A DNA stretch of 6,247 bases, taken from assembly GCA_003508605.1 (NCBI GenBank), contig DNUB01000058.1, positions 1 to 6,247 of the forward strand. Direction: 5' to 3'. Positions 5,862-6,247 of this stretch are shown piece by piece. Below the pieces are notes generated by a model that was given only the letters and a program-made list of their open reading frames with translations, was not told the origin of the DNA and searched no databases. Origin of the DNA: Oscillospiraceae bacterium (lineage in GTDB: Bacteria > Bacillota > Clostridia > Oscillospirales > Ruminococcaceae). The position numbers and the translations under genes were made by a program. Position 1 is the stretch's first letter. Each line of letters begins with the position of its first letter.

Positions 5862-6247
5862 TTACCATTCAATTTCTTCAATGGGCGTCGGCTGCGAATT
5901 GACCTCAATCCTGCTTACCCTGCTGTTTTTAAGATAAATAATTCTGTCCGCCATAGGCGCAATGGCGGAGTTGTGAGTTACAAGTATTATTGTCATTCCG
6001 CTTTGACGGCAGGTATCCTGCAAAAGCTTTAATATAAGCTTGCCCGTGTTATAATCAAGTGCGCCTGTAGGCTCGTCGCATAAAAGCAGCTTCGGATTCT
6101 TGGCCAGGGCCCTGGCGATGGCCACCCTCTGCTGCTCCCCGCCGGACAGCTGGGCCGGAAAGTTGCCTGCCCTCTCCGACAGCCCCACCTGCTCCAGCAC
6201 TGTGGCGGCGTTCAGGGGGTTCCTGCAGATCTGGGCCGCCAGCTCCA
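5862..6247 (-). CDS. ABC transporter ATP-binding protein, MacB/LolD-type (partial, N-terminus outside window)
   Basis: The last 127 residues and the stop codon are visible; the reading frame is open to the right edge, so roughly 100 N-terminal residues of a usual 225-235-residue protein, including Walker A, are missing. In the visible part (numbering from the first full codon at 6245-6243) are the ABC signature [15 protein letters not shown] (33-47), Walker B LLLCDEP (53-59) with catalytic Glu58, the D-loop region TGALD (60-64) and the switch His91 in VTHN. ELAAQI at the start is the helix that follows the Q-loop in this subfamily, and the PTPIEEIEW tail is the kind seen in ATPases paired with large FtsX permeases. 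It is cytoplasmic and powers the permease encoded next. A GTG at 6200 is internal, not the start. The part right of about 6100 has very different GC content and codon choice from the rest of the gene. Confidence 0.93.
   Translation of the reverse strand, partial: ELAAQICRNPLNAATVLEQVGLSERAGNFPAQLSGGEQQRVAIARALAKNPKLLLCDEPTGALDYNTGKLILKLLQDTCRQSGMTIILVTHNSAIAPMADRIIYLKNSRVSRIEVNSQPTPIEEIEW
6101..6247. other. GC-rich end segment, compositionally foreign to the rest of the window
   Basis: Hand counts per 60-base row: 5881-5940 27 GC, 5941-6000 28, 6001-6060 23, 6061-6120 37 (with 15 of its last 20), 6121-6180 43, and 6181-6240 42. So GC jumps from about 43% to about 71% inside one open reading frame. 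Codons on the right are almost all G/C-ending (CTG, GAG, CAG, GCC, AGG), whereas left of the step CTT, TTA, ATA and AAT are common. The protein sequence runs smoothly through the step, which falls between the signature motif and Walker B. Confidence 0.75.

Noticed and set aside
6198..6200. GTG as a possible start of the ATPase
   Set aside because: The frame is open and family-like (ELAAQI...) upstream to the window edge, so this Val is internal.

Overview
The window looks like a piece of a medium-GC Firmicutes genome, most likely a gut-type clostridial (Eubacteriales/Oscillospiraceae-like) organism. The grounds are strong GGAGG- or GAGG-type ribosome binding sites, Lys/Glu-rich proteins with AAA and GAA codons, short AT-rich leaders, and the families present: a DUF1284 protein, a FliB-type Cys-cluster protein, and a large FtsX/MacB-type ABC permease with a coiled-coil insert. 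This taxonomic reading is inferred from style and family content only.

Layout: 1-215 is an AT-rich leader. 216-668 (+) encodes a small eight-cysteine DUF1284 protein. 669-789 is a convergent intergenic region with two strong hairpins. 790-2055 (-) encodes a flagellin lysine-N-methylase (FliB)-like protein. 2056-2251 is a spacer with a GC-rich patch and no convincing terminator. 2252-5713 (-) encodes a 1153-residue FtsX-like ABC permease with a TTG start and a very long extracytoplasmic coiled-coil stalk. 5714-5861 is an unusually long, hairpin-rich spacer. 5862-6247 (-) is the C-terminal 127 residues of the partner ABC ATPase, which runs off the right edge.

The minus-strand genes read ATPase, then permease, then FliB-like. 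The first two clearly form one MacB/LolCDE-type (type VII, mechanotransmission) ABC system: the cytoplasmic ATPase drives the two FtsX domains, which move the extracytoplasmic stalk. Whether the FliB-like gene is co-transcribed is uncertain. FliB-like and DUF1284 are both small-cluster cysteine proteins likely to bind iron-sulfur clusters. They are convergent, so they are not one operon.

Two observations stand out. First, base composition changes abruptly inside the ATPase gene, from about 43% GC to about 70% near position 6100, within the conserved signature/Walker B region. This means either recombination with a GC-rich homologue or a chimeric assembly end. Second, the two arms of the permease stalk are related by a constant 165-residue (495-bp) offset, which points to an internal tandem duplication. 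I did not find a convincing wholly new multi-gene system.
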